From CAIUSP01 sp964594365 (lineage in GTDB: Bacteria > Actinomycetota > Thermoleophilia > Solirubrobacterales > 70-9): DNA of 64,000 nt. Of the stretch, positions 16,872-24,678 are shown piece after piece. The stretch spans positions 1 through 64,000 of the forward strand of contig CAZQMB010000004.1 of NCBI GenBank assembly GCA_964594365.1, given 5' to 3'. A model generated the notes under the pieces. That model was given only the letters and a program-made list of their open reading frames with translations. It was not told the origin of the DNA and made no database searches. The position numbers and the translations under genes are program-made. Position 1 is the stretch's first letter; every line of letters starts with the position of its first letter.

Positions 16872-17801
16872 ATGAGGGGCCTGGTCCGGGGACTGGCGTC
16901 GGAGCTACGGGCAGTGGTCCGGCCACTGCTGGGAGAGCACGCCGGTCGAGCTCACGAAGGGGCCGGGAAGGGTGGGGACATCACCTTCGCGATAGACGAG
17001 GTTGCCGAGAAGCGGATGGAGGAGTACCTCGCAGAGCACGCGCCGCGGGTGGCTTTCTACTCCGAGGATCGCGGAATGGTCTCGCCGAGTGGAGGCTCGG
17101 CCGAATGGGTCCTGATCGTCGACCCCATCGACGGCACCCGCCCAGCGCTCGCCGGTCTCGAGTCGAGCTGCGTCTCGGTAGCCGCCGCGCCGCTGCACGG
17201 CGAGCCGACGATGGGCGATGTGGAGATCGGGTGCGTGCTCGAGATCAAGAGCGGGCAGGAATTCCTCGCAGTCCGCGGCGAGGGCGTCGAGCCCGCTCCG
17301 GGACTCTCGGCCAACACCGAGATCGAGCGGATGTTCTGGACCTATGGTCTGCGCGGCAGGCCGGTCAGGCAGGTGATGGAGGTGATGGCTGAATTGGTGG
17401 ATCGCTCGTCAGTGGGTGGGGCGGGGTTCGACCTGGGCGCCGCGACCTTCGACGTGACCCGAATCGTCACAGGGCAGCTCGACGCCTACATCGAACCCAG
17501 TCCGAGGATCGTCGACGAAGTACCCGGCATGCGCGCCGAGTTCGAGCGCGTGGGGGGAGGAGAGGTCCTCAACAACTCCCCCTACGATCTCGCCGCTGCG
17601 CTGCTCTGCGCTGAGGAGGCCGGGGTAACCGTCACCGATGCCTGGGGCAAACCGCTGGACGACAGGCCTCTGCTCGGCTCCGGACACGAGTTCCAGCTCT
17701 CCTGTGTCGCTGCCTGCACTCCGGAGCTGCACGCGGCCATCTGCAAGGAAATCGACGCCGGGATAGAGCGGTTGCAGCGGGCGCGCCGCGGCGACGAATA
17801 G
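16872..17801 (+). CDS. Inositol monophosphatase family protein
   Basis: The protein (about 309 residues) shows the metal-binding features of the Li-sensitive phosphatase fold: GDITFAIDEVAEK, FYSEDRG (for the usual EE/SEE) and VDPIDGTRPAL (DPIDGT). Late conserved elements such as GAATFDVTRIVTGQLDAYIE are also present. It could dephosphorylate inositol phosphate, a sugar phosphate or PAP. The start is unsure: ATG 16872 follows GAGGAG with no spacer, and TTG 16854 is an alternative. It may be cotranscribed with the HtrA gene. Confidence 0.82.
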   Translation: MRGLVRGLASELRAVVRPLLGEHAGRAHEGAGKGGDITFAIDEVAEKRMEEYLAEHAPRVAFYSEDRGMVSPSGGSAEWVLIVDPIDGTRPALAGLESSCVSVAAAPLHGEPTMGDVEIGCVLEIKSGQEFLAVRGEGVEPAPGLSANTEIERMFWTYGLRGRPVRQVMEVMAELVDRSSVGGAGFDLGAATFDVTRIVTGQLDAYIEPSPRIVDEVPGMRAEFERVGGGEVLNNSPYDLAAALLCAEEAGVTVTDAWGKPLDDRPLLGSGHEFQLSCVAACTPELHAAICKEIDAGIERLQRARRGDE

Positions 17802-17814
17802 GTTTGCCCGCCTA

Positions 17815-19050
17815 ATGCAGGAAGTAGCCGTCGGACACAAGTCGCTTGCCGATTACACGCACCTCGCTGGGAGGGGGCGAATCGAGGAGATCCAGGAACT
17901 CGCGGCAGAGCTGCAGGGAAAACGGGTTCTGCACCTCAGTGCGACCGCGTTCGGTGGCGGGGTGTCGGAGATCCTGTTCACGCTGATACCGCTGATGAAC
18001 GACGTCGGACTGGATACCCACTGGCGGGTGATCATGGGCAAGGAAGAGTTCTTCAACGCGACCAAACTCCTCCACAACTCACTGCAGGGCGATCCGAACA
18101 GCCTCTCCGCTGAACAGTGGGAACTGTTCGACGAGTACCAGCGTCTGAACGGCGAAGCGCTCGAGGACGATTGGGACGTGATCATCGTCCACGACCCGCA
18201 GCCGGTCGGGATCCGGAGGATCGCCGCCGAACACTCGGGCAAGTGGATCTGGCGATGTCACATCGATCTCTCGACCCCCAACCCCGAGCCGATCGAACGC
18301 CTCGAGCCACTGATCGCCGAGTACGACGCGAGCGTCTGGCATATGGAGAAGTATGTACCGACTCACCTCAAGGATCTGGACGGAATCCGGATAGTCCCTC
18401 CGGCCATCGATCCACTCTCCCCGAAGAACATGGCCCTCTCACCAGAGGACGCCTCCTTCGTATGCGACCAGTTCGGCATCGACGTGGAGCGGCCACTGAT
18501 CTGTCAGGTATCCAGGTTCGACCCCTGGAAGGACCCGATCGGCGTGATCGACGCATACCGCCAGGTTCGTGAGGAGATCCCAGAGGCGCAACTCGCTCTG
18601 GTCGGATCCATGGCGAGCGACGACCCGGAGGGTTGGGAGTTCTTCCAGAGCACCTACGAACACGCCGATTCGGACCCCGACATAAAGATCCTCAACAACC
18701 TGAACAACGTGGGAGCGATCGAGGTGAATGCTTTCCAGTCCCAGGCCGACCTGATCCTCCAGAAATCGATCAGGGAAGGATTCGGGCTGACCGTCAGTGA
18801 GGGTCTCTGGAAGTCCCGTCCGGTCATCGCCGGCAACGTGGGTGGAATCCCGCTGCAGATCGTCGATGGTGAGAGCGGCTTCCTGGTCGACTCGCCCGAA
18901 CAGTGTGCGGAGAGATCAGTGGAGATCCTGAAAGACCCGGAGCTCGGCAGGCGGTTGGGTAAGGCCGGCAAGGAACGCACCCGCGAACGTTTCCTGACGC
19001 CGAGGCTTCTGGCCGACTGGCTGCGGATCTTCCACGATCTGGACATCTGA
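17815..19050 (+). CDS. treT: Trehalose synthase TreT-like GT4 glycosyltransferase
   Basis: TreT makes trehalose reversibly from NDP-glucose and glucose. The 411-residue protein has the N-terminal Gly-rich FGGGVSEILF, then VHDPQPVGI and WRCHIDLSTPN typical of TreT/trehalose phosphorylase-like GT4 enzymes. The C-terminal Rossmann domain has ICQVSRFDPWKDPIGV, SIREGFGLTVSEGLWK (E-x7-E) and GNVGGIPLQI. It sits 60 bases upstream of a GT20 gene, so two trehalose-type synthases are side by side. Confidence 0.82.
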   Translation: MQEVAVGHKSLADYTHLAGRGRIEEIQELAAELQGKRVLHLSATAFGGGVSEILFTLIPLMNDVGLDTHWRVIMGKEEFFNATKLLHNSLQGDPNSLSAEQWELFDEYQRLNGEALEDDWDVIIVHDPQPVGIRRIAAEHSGKWIWRCHIDLSTPNPEPIERLEPLIAEYDASVWHMEKYVPTHLKDLDGIRIVPPAIDPLSPKNMALSPEDASFVCDQFGIDVERPLICQVSRFDPWKDPIGVIDAYRQVREEIPEAQLALVGSMASDDPEGWEFFQSTYEHADSDPDIKILNNLNNVGAIEVNAFQSQADLILQKSIREGFGLTVSEGLWKSRPVIAGNVGGIPLQIVDGESGFLVDSPEQCAERSVEILKDPELGRRLGKAGKERTRERFLTPRLLADWLRIFHDLDI

Positions 19051-19110
19051 CCGTAAGCGGATGGCCGAGCAGGTAGTGCTGGGGACCGACGCGGCTACTC
19101 TGGAAGTGAG

Positions 19111-20607
19111 ATGAATCCGCCACGCCCCCTGACCATCGTCTCGAACCGGGGTCCCGCCGAATTCGACCGTGACGAGCAGACCGGCGAGCGCATCGTGCGG
19201 AAGGGCGGTGGCGGACTGGTCACAGCCCTCAGCGGCTTGGTCTCGCACCGAAAGGCGCTCTGGGTCGCATCTGCGATGACCGCGGAGGATGTCCAGGTGG
19301 CCAGAGAGTCGGGTGGACCAACCGAGATCGAACTCGAGGGGATCGATTACGAGGTCCTGATGGTCGAGAGTGATCCCGCGGCCTACGAAGGCTTCTACAA
19401 CATCATCGCCAACCCGATCCTGTGGTTCGTCCAGCACTACCTGTGGGACCTCTCGAACGTGCCGGACATTCGCCGCAGTGAGCAGGTGGCATGGCGCGAC
19501 GGATACCTGGCCGTGAACGCGGACATCGCTCAAGCGGTGATAGAGGCAATCACCGGCCAGGAGGAACCGTTGGTGATGTTCCACGACTACCACCTCTACA
19601 CCTGCCCGGGTCTGGTCAAGGCAGCCCGACCGGATGCTGTCTGTCAGCACTTCGTCCACATCCCCTGGTCGCAGCCCGACTCATGGCGGATCTTGCCCGG
19701 CACCTGGAGGGAACGGATCTTCGAAGGGCTGCTGGCCAACGACATAATCGGCTTCCACACACTCGCCTACTGCCGGAACTTCCTCCACTGTTGCGATGAC
19801 CTGATGGGGCTGGAGGTCGACTACGAGCGCAACGCCGTGATCCACGGAGGCAGAGAAACCTGGGTGCGGGAGTACCCGCTCTCGATCGACGTGGAGCGGA
19901 TGCACAGGGCAGCGGCCTCTCCCGAGGTGGAGCGGTACGAGAAGGAGCTGACCCGGCGCCGAAGGGACAATCTGATCATCCGGGTCGATCGGGCGGACCT
20001 CTCGAAGAACATCCTCCGCGGTTTCACCGCGTTCGACGTCTTCCTCGAGCAGCACCCGGAGTTCCGCGAGAAGGTGACATTCATCGCCCATCTCCAACCT
20101 TCCCGAGAGGATGTGCCCGAATACGCTGAATACCTGGAGAAGATCGAGGCGCTCGTCGCCGTGGTCAACCATCGCCACGGCACCACCGACTGGATGCCCA
20201 TCGACCTGCGGATCTACGAGAACTTCCCCGAAGCGGTCGCGCGCTTCAAGCAGTTCGACCTGCTGATCGTGAATTCCCTGTTCGACGGGATGAACCTCGT
20301 CGCGAAGGAGGCGCCTGCGGTGAACGAGCGTGACGGCGTACTGATGCTCTCCGAGAACACCGGTGCGCACGAGGAGCTCGGATCCTGCGCTCTCTCCGTC
20401 AACCCGTTCGATATCCAGGAGCAGGCGGACACCATCTTCCGGGCCCTGACCATGGATCCAGAGGAGCGAGCTGATCGGGCGGCAAGATTGAAGGCGATCG
20501 TGGCCGCACGAAATCCAGGGGAATGGGTGGACGAGCAACTGGCAGACATCTCAGCCAAGCTGGCCGCCGACGCAGCACCCCCGGATCAACGCTCGAACCC
20601 GAACTGA
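19111..20607 (+). CDS. GT20 family trehalose-6-phosphate synthase-like enzyme
   Basis: The 498-residue protein follows OtsA: N-terminal VSNRGP and KGGGGLVTAL, WVQYF-equivalent LWFVQHYLW, HDYHLYTCP, HIPWSQPDSWRILP, GFHTLAYCRNFL, and the C-terminal FDGMNLVAKE and LSENTGAHEELG. The loop that reads ERLDYSKG in E. coli OtsA is DRADLSKN here, and the acceptor-region segments are diverged. It may therefore make another glucosyl-phosphate product (for example glucosylglycerol phosphate). No matching phosphatase is adjacent. The 3' end overlaps a convergent gene. Confidence 0.8.
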   Translation: MNPPRPLTIVSNRGPAEFDRDEQTGERIVRKGGGGLVTALSGLVSHRKALWVASAMTAEDVQVARESGGPTEIELEGIDYEVLMVESDPAAYEGFYNIIANPILWFVQHYLWDLSNVPDIRRSEQVAWRDGYLAVNADIAQAVIEAITGQEEPLVMFHDYHLYTCPGLVKAARPDAVCQHFVHIPWSQPDSWRILPGTWRERIFEGLLANDIIGFHTLAYCRNFLHCCDDLMGLEVDYERNAVIHGGRETWVREYPLSIDVERMHRAAASPEVERYEKELTRRRRDNLIIRVDRADLSKNILRGFTAFDVFLEQHPEFREKVTFIAHLQPSREDVPEYAEYLEKIEALVAVVNHRHGTTDWMPIDLRIYENFPEAVARFKQFDLLIVNSLFDGMNLVAKEAPAVNERDGVLMLSENTGAHEELGSCALSVNPFDIQEQADTIFRALTMDPEERADRAARLKAIVAARNPGEWVDEQLADISAKLAADAAPPDQRSNPN

Positions 20608-20999
20608 CCCGGCGGATCGGGCCTTGACGGCCGCGGTGCGCTCGTCGCAGGTGACCAGTAGCTCGGGACCGGAGTGGGTTCATCGGGGGAAGCGGGCGGC
20701 CTGCGGGGAGTCTGGTGCCGACGCGCAGGTTTCGGCCTTTTCGGACGGGATCGCCGCCTCGAACCTGGGCGATCGGTGAGGTCGGAGGAACCCGGTTCCA
20801 CGAGATCTTCCTCCGGCAGCCGAGGTGCTTCGTTCTCCAACCCGACCAGCCCGACCCGCTCGGGCAGGGGCGCAGGTTCCGCAGGAGCGAGCAGCCGGGA
20901 GACGAGTACGACGAGTGCTACGGAGGCAACGACCAGGCCCATGGCCCTGAGGGCACGGCGATGATTCACCCTGAGTCCACGCAGGCGCGGAATCGACAT
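20586..20999 (-). CDS. Membrane-anchored Pro/Arg-rich protein, unknown function
   Basis: From ATG 20999 the protein has 137 residues: a basic start, one hydrophobic segment (about 17-37) and a long low-complexity exterior rich in Pro, Arg and Ser. I recognise no domain. A longer in-frame start at 21113 would run back across the rpsF leader and is less likely. The base composition fits coding sequence, and it is convergent with the GT20 gene (22-base overlap). Real but rapidly evolving is my best reading. Confidence 0.5.
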   Translation of the reverse strand: MSIPRLRGLRVNHRRALRAMGLVVASVALVVLVSRLLAPAEPAPLPERVGLVGLENEAPRLPEEDLVEPGSSDLTDRPGSRRRSRPKRPKPARRHQTPRRPPASPDEPTPVPSYWSPATSAPRPSRPDPPGQFGFER

Positions 21000-21070
21000 G
21001 GCTATCCCGAAACCTGGCCGTATCGGCTCATGCGATCGATGAGCTTCGTGCGGCTCCCCTTCTCCCCCGC

Positions 21071-21111
21071 TATAGTCGGCCGCCGCGTCCGGATCAACCG
21101 CCGATGCGGCC
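21071..21111 (+). promoter_or_regulatory. rpsF leader: -10-like box and candidate S6:S18-binding hairpin
   Basis: TATAGT (21071-21076) matches five of six bases of a -10 box but lacks a clear -35. Inverted repeats GGCCGC (21078-21083) and GCGGCC (21106-21111) enclose several CCG triplets directly before rpsF, the layout of the S6:S18 autoregulatory leader known upstream of rpsF in many bacteria. The two readings compete, since transcription from this -10 would start inside the stem. Confidence 0.35.
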
Positions 21112-21120
21112 AAAGACGAA

Positions 21121-21516
21121 ATGACACGAAACTACGAACTCGTACTGATGCTCGATGCCGAGGCCACGGATGAGGCCCGCGAAGCCATCGTGGGAGATGT
21201 CAAGACCCGGATCGAAGGCGGCGGTGACCTGGACCTCGCCGACAATTGGGGCATCCGCAAGATGGCCTACGAGATCGATCAGCGAAATGAAGCCGACTAC
21301 AGGTACTTCCGGTTCAAGGGGGAAAATCCCCTCCTCGAGGACCTCAACCACAACCTGAAGATCTCCGAAGGCGTTCTCCGCCACCGGATCTTCAAGGTCG
21401 ACCCCGAGTCGCCCACCACCGCTCCGCCCACATCCGATCGGCCCCACTCAGTCGGCTCGGAGCGATCGGACGATGGCGAAGGACGCGGTTCCGCGCGGTC
21501 CGGCCGCGACGACTGA
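21121..21516 (+). CDS. rpsF: 30S ribosomal protein bS6
   Basis: bS6 binds the central domain of 16S rRNA together with bS18. The 131-residue protein starts TRNYELVLMLDAEAT, has the conserved NWGIRKMAYEI and YRYFRFKGE strands, and ends in an acidic/Ser-rich tail after about residue 95. It heads the rpsF-ssb-rpsR-rplI group on the plus strand. Confidence 0.96.
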   Translation: MTRNYELVLMLDAEATDEAREAIVGDVKTRIEGGGDLDLADNWGIRKMAYEIDQRNEADYRYFRFKGENPLLEDLNHNLKISEGVLRHRIFKVDPESPTTAPPTSDRPHSVGSERSDDGEGRGSARSGRDD

Positions 21517-21664
21517 GGACACTCTCCCTCCGCCAATCGGCTTCCGGGTGATTCTCGTCTCCGGACTTTGCGGGATTGGTTGCCATCGAAGCGCATTCAG
21601 TCGCCGCCTTGCGGCCTAAGATTCTGCGCAAGTAAATACCTAACGCAACAGAGGAGCTGATCGC

Positions 21665-22120
21665 GTGGCTGCAAGCAACATCAACATAGTCGCAATAACA
21701 GGCAACCTGACCAAGGATCCCGAACTTCGATCGACAGGCAGTGGGATGTCGGTCTGCCAGCTCAGGGTCGCCGTCAACAGTCGCCGGAAGGACCAGAACG
21801 GCGAGTGGGTCGACAAGCCGAACTACTTCGACGTAACGGTCTTCGGTGCGCAGGGTGAGAACTGTGCCAACTACCTCGCCAAGGGGCGACCCGTCGCAGT
21901 AGAGGGAAGGCTCGACTTCAGCGAATGGGAGGCGAAAGACGGTTCGGGCAAGCGGAACAAGGTCGAGATCATCGCCAACTCCGTCCAGTTCCTCGGGTCC
22001 CGGTCCGACGGAGCGGGCGGCAACGGAAACGGGTTCGAGGCGACCTCGGACGTACCGGCGGACACCTCCGATTTCGTCCAGGCGGGGGCCGCTGCAAGCG
22101 ACGAAGACATCCCCTTCTGA
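21665..22120 (+). CDS. ssb: Single-stranded DNA-binding protein
   Basis: SSB coats single-stranded DNA during replication and repair and recruits partners through its acidic tip. The 151-residue protein has the OB-fold (NIVAITGNLTKDPELR, KPNYFDVTVFGAQGENCANYL, GRPVAVEGRLDFSEW) over residues 1-110, a Gly/Asn linker and the conserved C-terminal DEDIPF. It starts with GTG 21665 behind AGAGGAG. It lies between rpsF and rpsR, as in most bacteria. Confidence 0.97.
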   Translation: MAASNINIVAITGNLTKDPELRSTGSGMSVCQLRVAVNSRRKDQNGEWVDKPNYFDVTVFGAQGENCANYLAKGRPVAVEGRLDFSEWEAKDGSGKRNKVEIIANSVQFLGSRSDGAGGNGNGFEATSDVPADTSDFVQAGAAASDEDIPF

Positions 22121-22145
22121 GGACGCGAGTCCATTCGAATCTCCG

Positions 22146-22171
22146 AACGGCCCGCCCACGGCGGGCCGTTT
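22146..22171 (+). terminator. Strong stem-loop after ssb (terminator-like)
   Basis: AACGGCCCGCC and GGCGGGCCGTT form a perfect 11-bp stem with loop CAC, followed by only TTTGCATT. The stem is very stable but the T-tract is weak. It sits 25 bases after ssb and could end or attenuate transcription before rpsR, or act as an mRNA processing or stability element. Confidence 0.6.
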
Positions 22172-22254
22172 GCATTCCCGGCACCCTGAGAGGAAAGTGA
22201 GCCCCTCTGCGTGTACCATCTGCGGCCGCGGCTGAGTTGCCGCTTCCCACACAG

Positions 22255-22518
22255 ATGGCAAGACCTCAGAAACAAGACGACTCACGGCGCAGGCGCGGTC
22301 CTGGTGCCGATCGCTTTCGCCCGCGGAAGTACGCCCGACTCAGCGTCGACTACATCGACTACAAGGATCTCACTCTGCTGCGCCGATTCCTCTCGGACCG
22401 CGGGAAGACCCGTTCCCGGCGGGTTACCGGACTTTCCCGGAAGCACCAGCAGCAGTTCGCCGTGGCTGTGAAGCGGGCCCGGGAACTGGCTCTGCTTCCC
22501 TACGTCGGAGAGCGCTGA
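22255..22518 (+). CDS. rpsR: 30S ribosomal protein bS18
   Basis: The 87-residue basic protein has the conserved core [19 protein letters not shown], then [29 protein letters not shown]. bS18 forms a heterodimer with bS6 on the 30S platform. ATG 22255 is preferred over an in-frame TTG at 22237, since the family normally starts with a short basic tail. The rplI gene follows after two bases. Confidence 0.95.
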   Translation: MARPQKQDDSRRRRGPGADRFRPRKYARLSVDYIDYKDLTLLRRFLSDRGKTRSRRVTGLSRKHQQQFAVAVKRARELALLPYVGER

Positions 22519-22520
22519 GC

Positions 22521-22973
22521 ATGGCGGAGGCGATCCTCCTGCAGGACGTCGAGGGGCTCGGCTCGCGAGGTGACGCGATCGACGTAGCACCCGGCTACCT
22601 TCGGAACTATCTCGTACCACGCAAGCTGGCTCAAGGGGCGAGCGCTGGAGCCCTCGAAGAGGCTCGCAGGAAGGTCGAGCAGGCAAGGGCGGCCGAGACC
22701 GCCGCTGTCGAGAAGGCCGCAGAGACCGCTGAGTTGCTCTCGAAGACGGTCCTGACCATCAATCATCGGGCTGGTGAGGACGGGAAGCTGTTCGGCTCTG
22801 TGACCTCGAAGGAGATCGCCGAGGCAATCGAAGCAGCGCGAGGCGTCAAGATCCAGAAGAAGAAGATCGTCCTCCCGGAACCGATCAGGGAGACCGGAAC
22901 CTTCATGGTCGAAGTCGAGGTCGCAAAGGGTCACGTCGCCTCGATCAAGACGATCGTCGCCGAAGCACACTGA
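22521..22973 (+). CDS. rplI: 50S ribosomal protein bL9
   Basis: The 150-residue protein has the N-terminal RNA-binding domain (AEAILLQDVEGLGSRGDAIDV, APGYLRNYLVPRKLA), the long connecting helix (residues 45-75) and the C-terminal domain with GKLFGSVTSKEIAEAI. Length is normal for the family. It starts two bases after the rpsR stop. Confidence 0.97.
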   Translation: MAEAILLQDVEGLGSRGDAIDVAPGYLRNYLVPRKLAQGASAGALEEARRKVEQARAAETAAVEKAAETAELLSKTVLTINHRAGEDGKLFGSVTSKEIAEAIEAARGVKIQKKKIVLPEPIRETGTFMVEVEVAKGHVASIKTIVAEAH

Positions 22974-22984
22974 ATCAACCTCCG

Positions 22985-24424
22985 GTGCCCTCCGACGTGA
23001 CTCCCGAACCTCCCCGCAGTGTCGAGGCGGTGGATGCCCTCCCTCGTGATCGACTCCCCGAAAGGACGCGCCTGCGCCTGGAAGGAGGGAAGCGGATACG
23101 CGATGGAGTTCCTCGTTCCTCTCAGGGTATCTGGGAGGCACCGGACGACCGCCCAGATCCGGTTTCGATCCTCGAGAAGCAGGCAAAGACACGGGTACCT
23201 GAACTCGTGCCGATCAGATACGGCCGGATGCTGGAGAGCGCGTTCGCCTTCTTCCGTGGCGGAGCCGCCATCATGGCTTGGGACCTCTCGAGAACGCCGA
23301 CGAGCGAACTCCGGGTCCAAGCCTGCGGAGATGCGCACCTCGAGAACTTCGGAGCGTTCGCCGCTCCGGATCGCACGATGGTCTTCGACCTGAACGACTT
23401 CGACGAGACCCTCCCCGCTCCCTTCGAGTGGGACCTGAAACGTCTCGCCGCGAGCATCGCGATCGCTGCGAGAGACATGGGCTTCAGCCGGGAGGACTCC
23501 CGAATGGCGACCCGTGCAGCGGGAACCTACTACCGGGACCTGATCGGGGAGTTCGCCGGCATGCGGTTCATCGAACTCTGGTACTCGCGAATACCGATGA
23601 AGAAGATCCTCGAATCCGTCGCCGCTACCGGAGACGAGCGGGCGATCAAGCAGGCCAAGAAGCAGGTCAAGAAGGCCAAGCATCGAACTGCGCTCGGGGC
23701 GCTCGCGAAGTTCGCCGTAAAGGACGGCGACGAGTGGAAGATCAAGCCCGAGCCGCCTCTGATCGAGACGGTCCCGATCGAGGCGCTCCCGGGTGGGCCG
23801 GACATGTTCAAGCAGGGTCTCCAGGACTACACAGACACGCTGTCGCCTGAGCGGCAACTCGTGATGGAGCGGTATCGATTCGCCGATGTCGCGCGGAAGG
23901 TCGTCGGAGTCGGCTCGGTGGGAATGGTCTCGATGATGATCCTGATGGTCGGCGACCGTGATGACGACCCACTGTTCCTCCAGCTTAAGCAGGCGACCGA
24001 GTCGGTTCTGGCGCAGTACGCCGGAGCCAGCGTGTATTCGCATCCCGGCGAGCGGGTGGTGCAGGGCCAGCGGATCATGCAGGCTGCAAGCGATTCATTC
24101 CTCGGCTGGGTCACCGGCGCGATGGGTCTGGGGCTCGACTACTACGTGCGGCAGCTTCGCGACATGAAGGGTTCGGTGGATCTGACCAAGATGGATCCGC
24201 AGGGACTCATCAACTACGCAGGGCTGTGCGGTAGTTGCCTCGCCCACGCTCATGCGAGATCCGGAGACGCTGCGGCCATGACCGGCTACATCGGTACGTG
24301 TGACGAAATGGTCGATGCGCTGAGTGACTTCGCCGAGGCGTACGCCGATCAGAACGAGAGGGATTTCGAGGCGCTCGTTGCCGCCGAGAAAGACGGGCGC
24401 ATCGAAGCCGAGTTCGGCCTCTGA
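22985..24424 (+). CDS. DUF2252 family protein
   Basis: The 479-residue protein belongs to DUF2252, whose fold is related to protein-kinase/aminoglycoside-phosphotransferase-like enzymes. The recognisable segments are RYGRMLESAFAFFRGGAAIM, VQACGDAHLENFG (probable catalytic HxxN), FDLNDFDET (DFD-like metal motif), FEWDLKRLAASI and late LRDMKGSVDL. Its substrate is unknown. It starts with GTG 22985, eleven bases after rplI, with no clear ribosome-binding site, so it may be read as part of the ribosomal/replication operon. Confidence 0.83.
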   Translation: MPSDVTPEPPRSVEAVDALPRDRLPERTRLRLEGGKRIRDGVPRSSQGIWEAPDDRPDPVSILEKQAKTRVPELVPIRYGRMLESAFAFFRGGAAIMAWDLSRTPTSELRVQACGDAHLENFGAFAAPDRTMVFDLNDFDETLPAPFEWDLKRLAASIAIAARDMGFSREDSRMATRAAGTYYRDLIGEFAGMRFIELWYSRIPMKKILESVAATGDERAIKQAKKQVKKAKHRTALGALAKFAVKDGDEWKIKPEPPLIETVPIEALPGGPDMFKQGLQDYTDTLSPERQLVMERYRFADVARKVVGVGSVGMVSMMILMVGDRDDDPLFLQLKQATESVLAQYAGASVYSHPGERVVQGQRIMQAASDSFLGWVTGAMGLGLDYYVRQLRDMKGSVDLTKMDPQGLINYAGLCGSCLAHAHARSGDAAAMTGYIGTCDEMVDALSDFAEAYADQNERDFEALVAAEKDGRIEAEFGL

Positions 24425-24508
24425 GCGATTCCCGCTCCCAGCCACCCGGTGCGGTGCGGACCTGACTCGATTCGTTACGGATTTTCCCGCCATATGCGGC
24501 AACCGGGG

Positions 24509-24613
24509 CTGATCACGATGCCTGAGTGTGATTTTCTCCATCCGTCTGGGCAATGCAAGGTTGCGACCGCAAACAGCCGGTCCTGACCGGCGGCCTATGC
24601 ACACTGATCACGA
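24509..24613 (+). other. Structured region upstream of dnaB (possible leader RNA)
   Basis: The 254-base gap before dnaB holds a repeated 10-mer CTGATCACGA at 24509-24518 and 24604-24613. Between the copies, AGTGTG (24525-24530) can pair with CACACT (24600-24605). That pairing encloses two adjacent hairpins, TTGC-GACC-GCAA (24561-24572) and GCCGGT-CCTG-ACCGGC (24576-24591). I do not recognise a known riboswitch. It could be a leader RNA or a protein-binding region with repeated operators. Confidence 0.4.
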
Positions 24614-24678
24614 GGCGCTGAAAACCGAGGTTCCCGTGCACCGACGTTCCGGGGAAGAAAGTTGAGGATTGGCGAGAG

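Noticed and set aside
19681..20538. A 285-codon minus-strand frame inside the GT20 gene.
   Set aside because: Fully contained in a well-supported GT20 coding region; an antisense shadow.
20999..21113. Longer N-terminus for the Pro/Arg-rich protein starting at 21113.
   Set aside because: It would place coding sequence across the rpsF leader and put a 38-residue polar tail before the membrane anchor; ATG 20999 is more natural.
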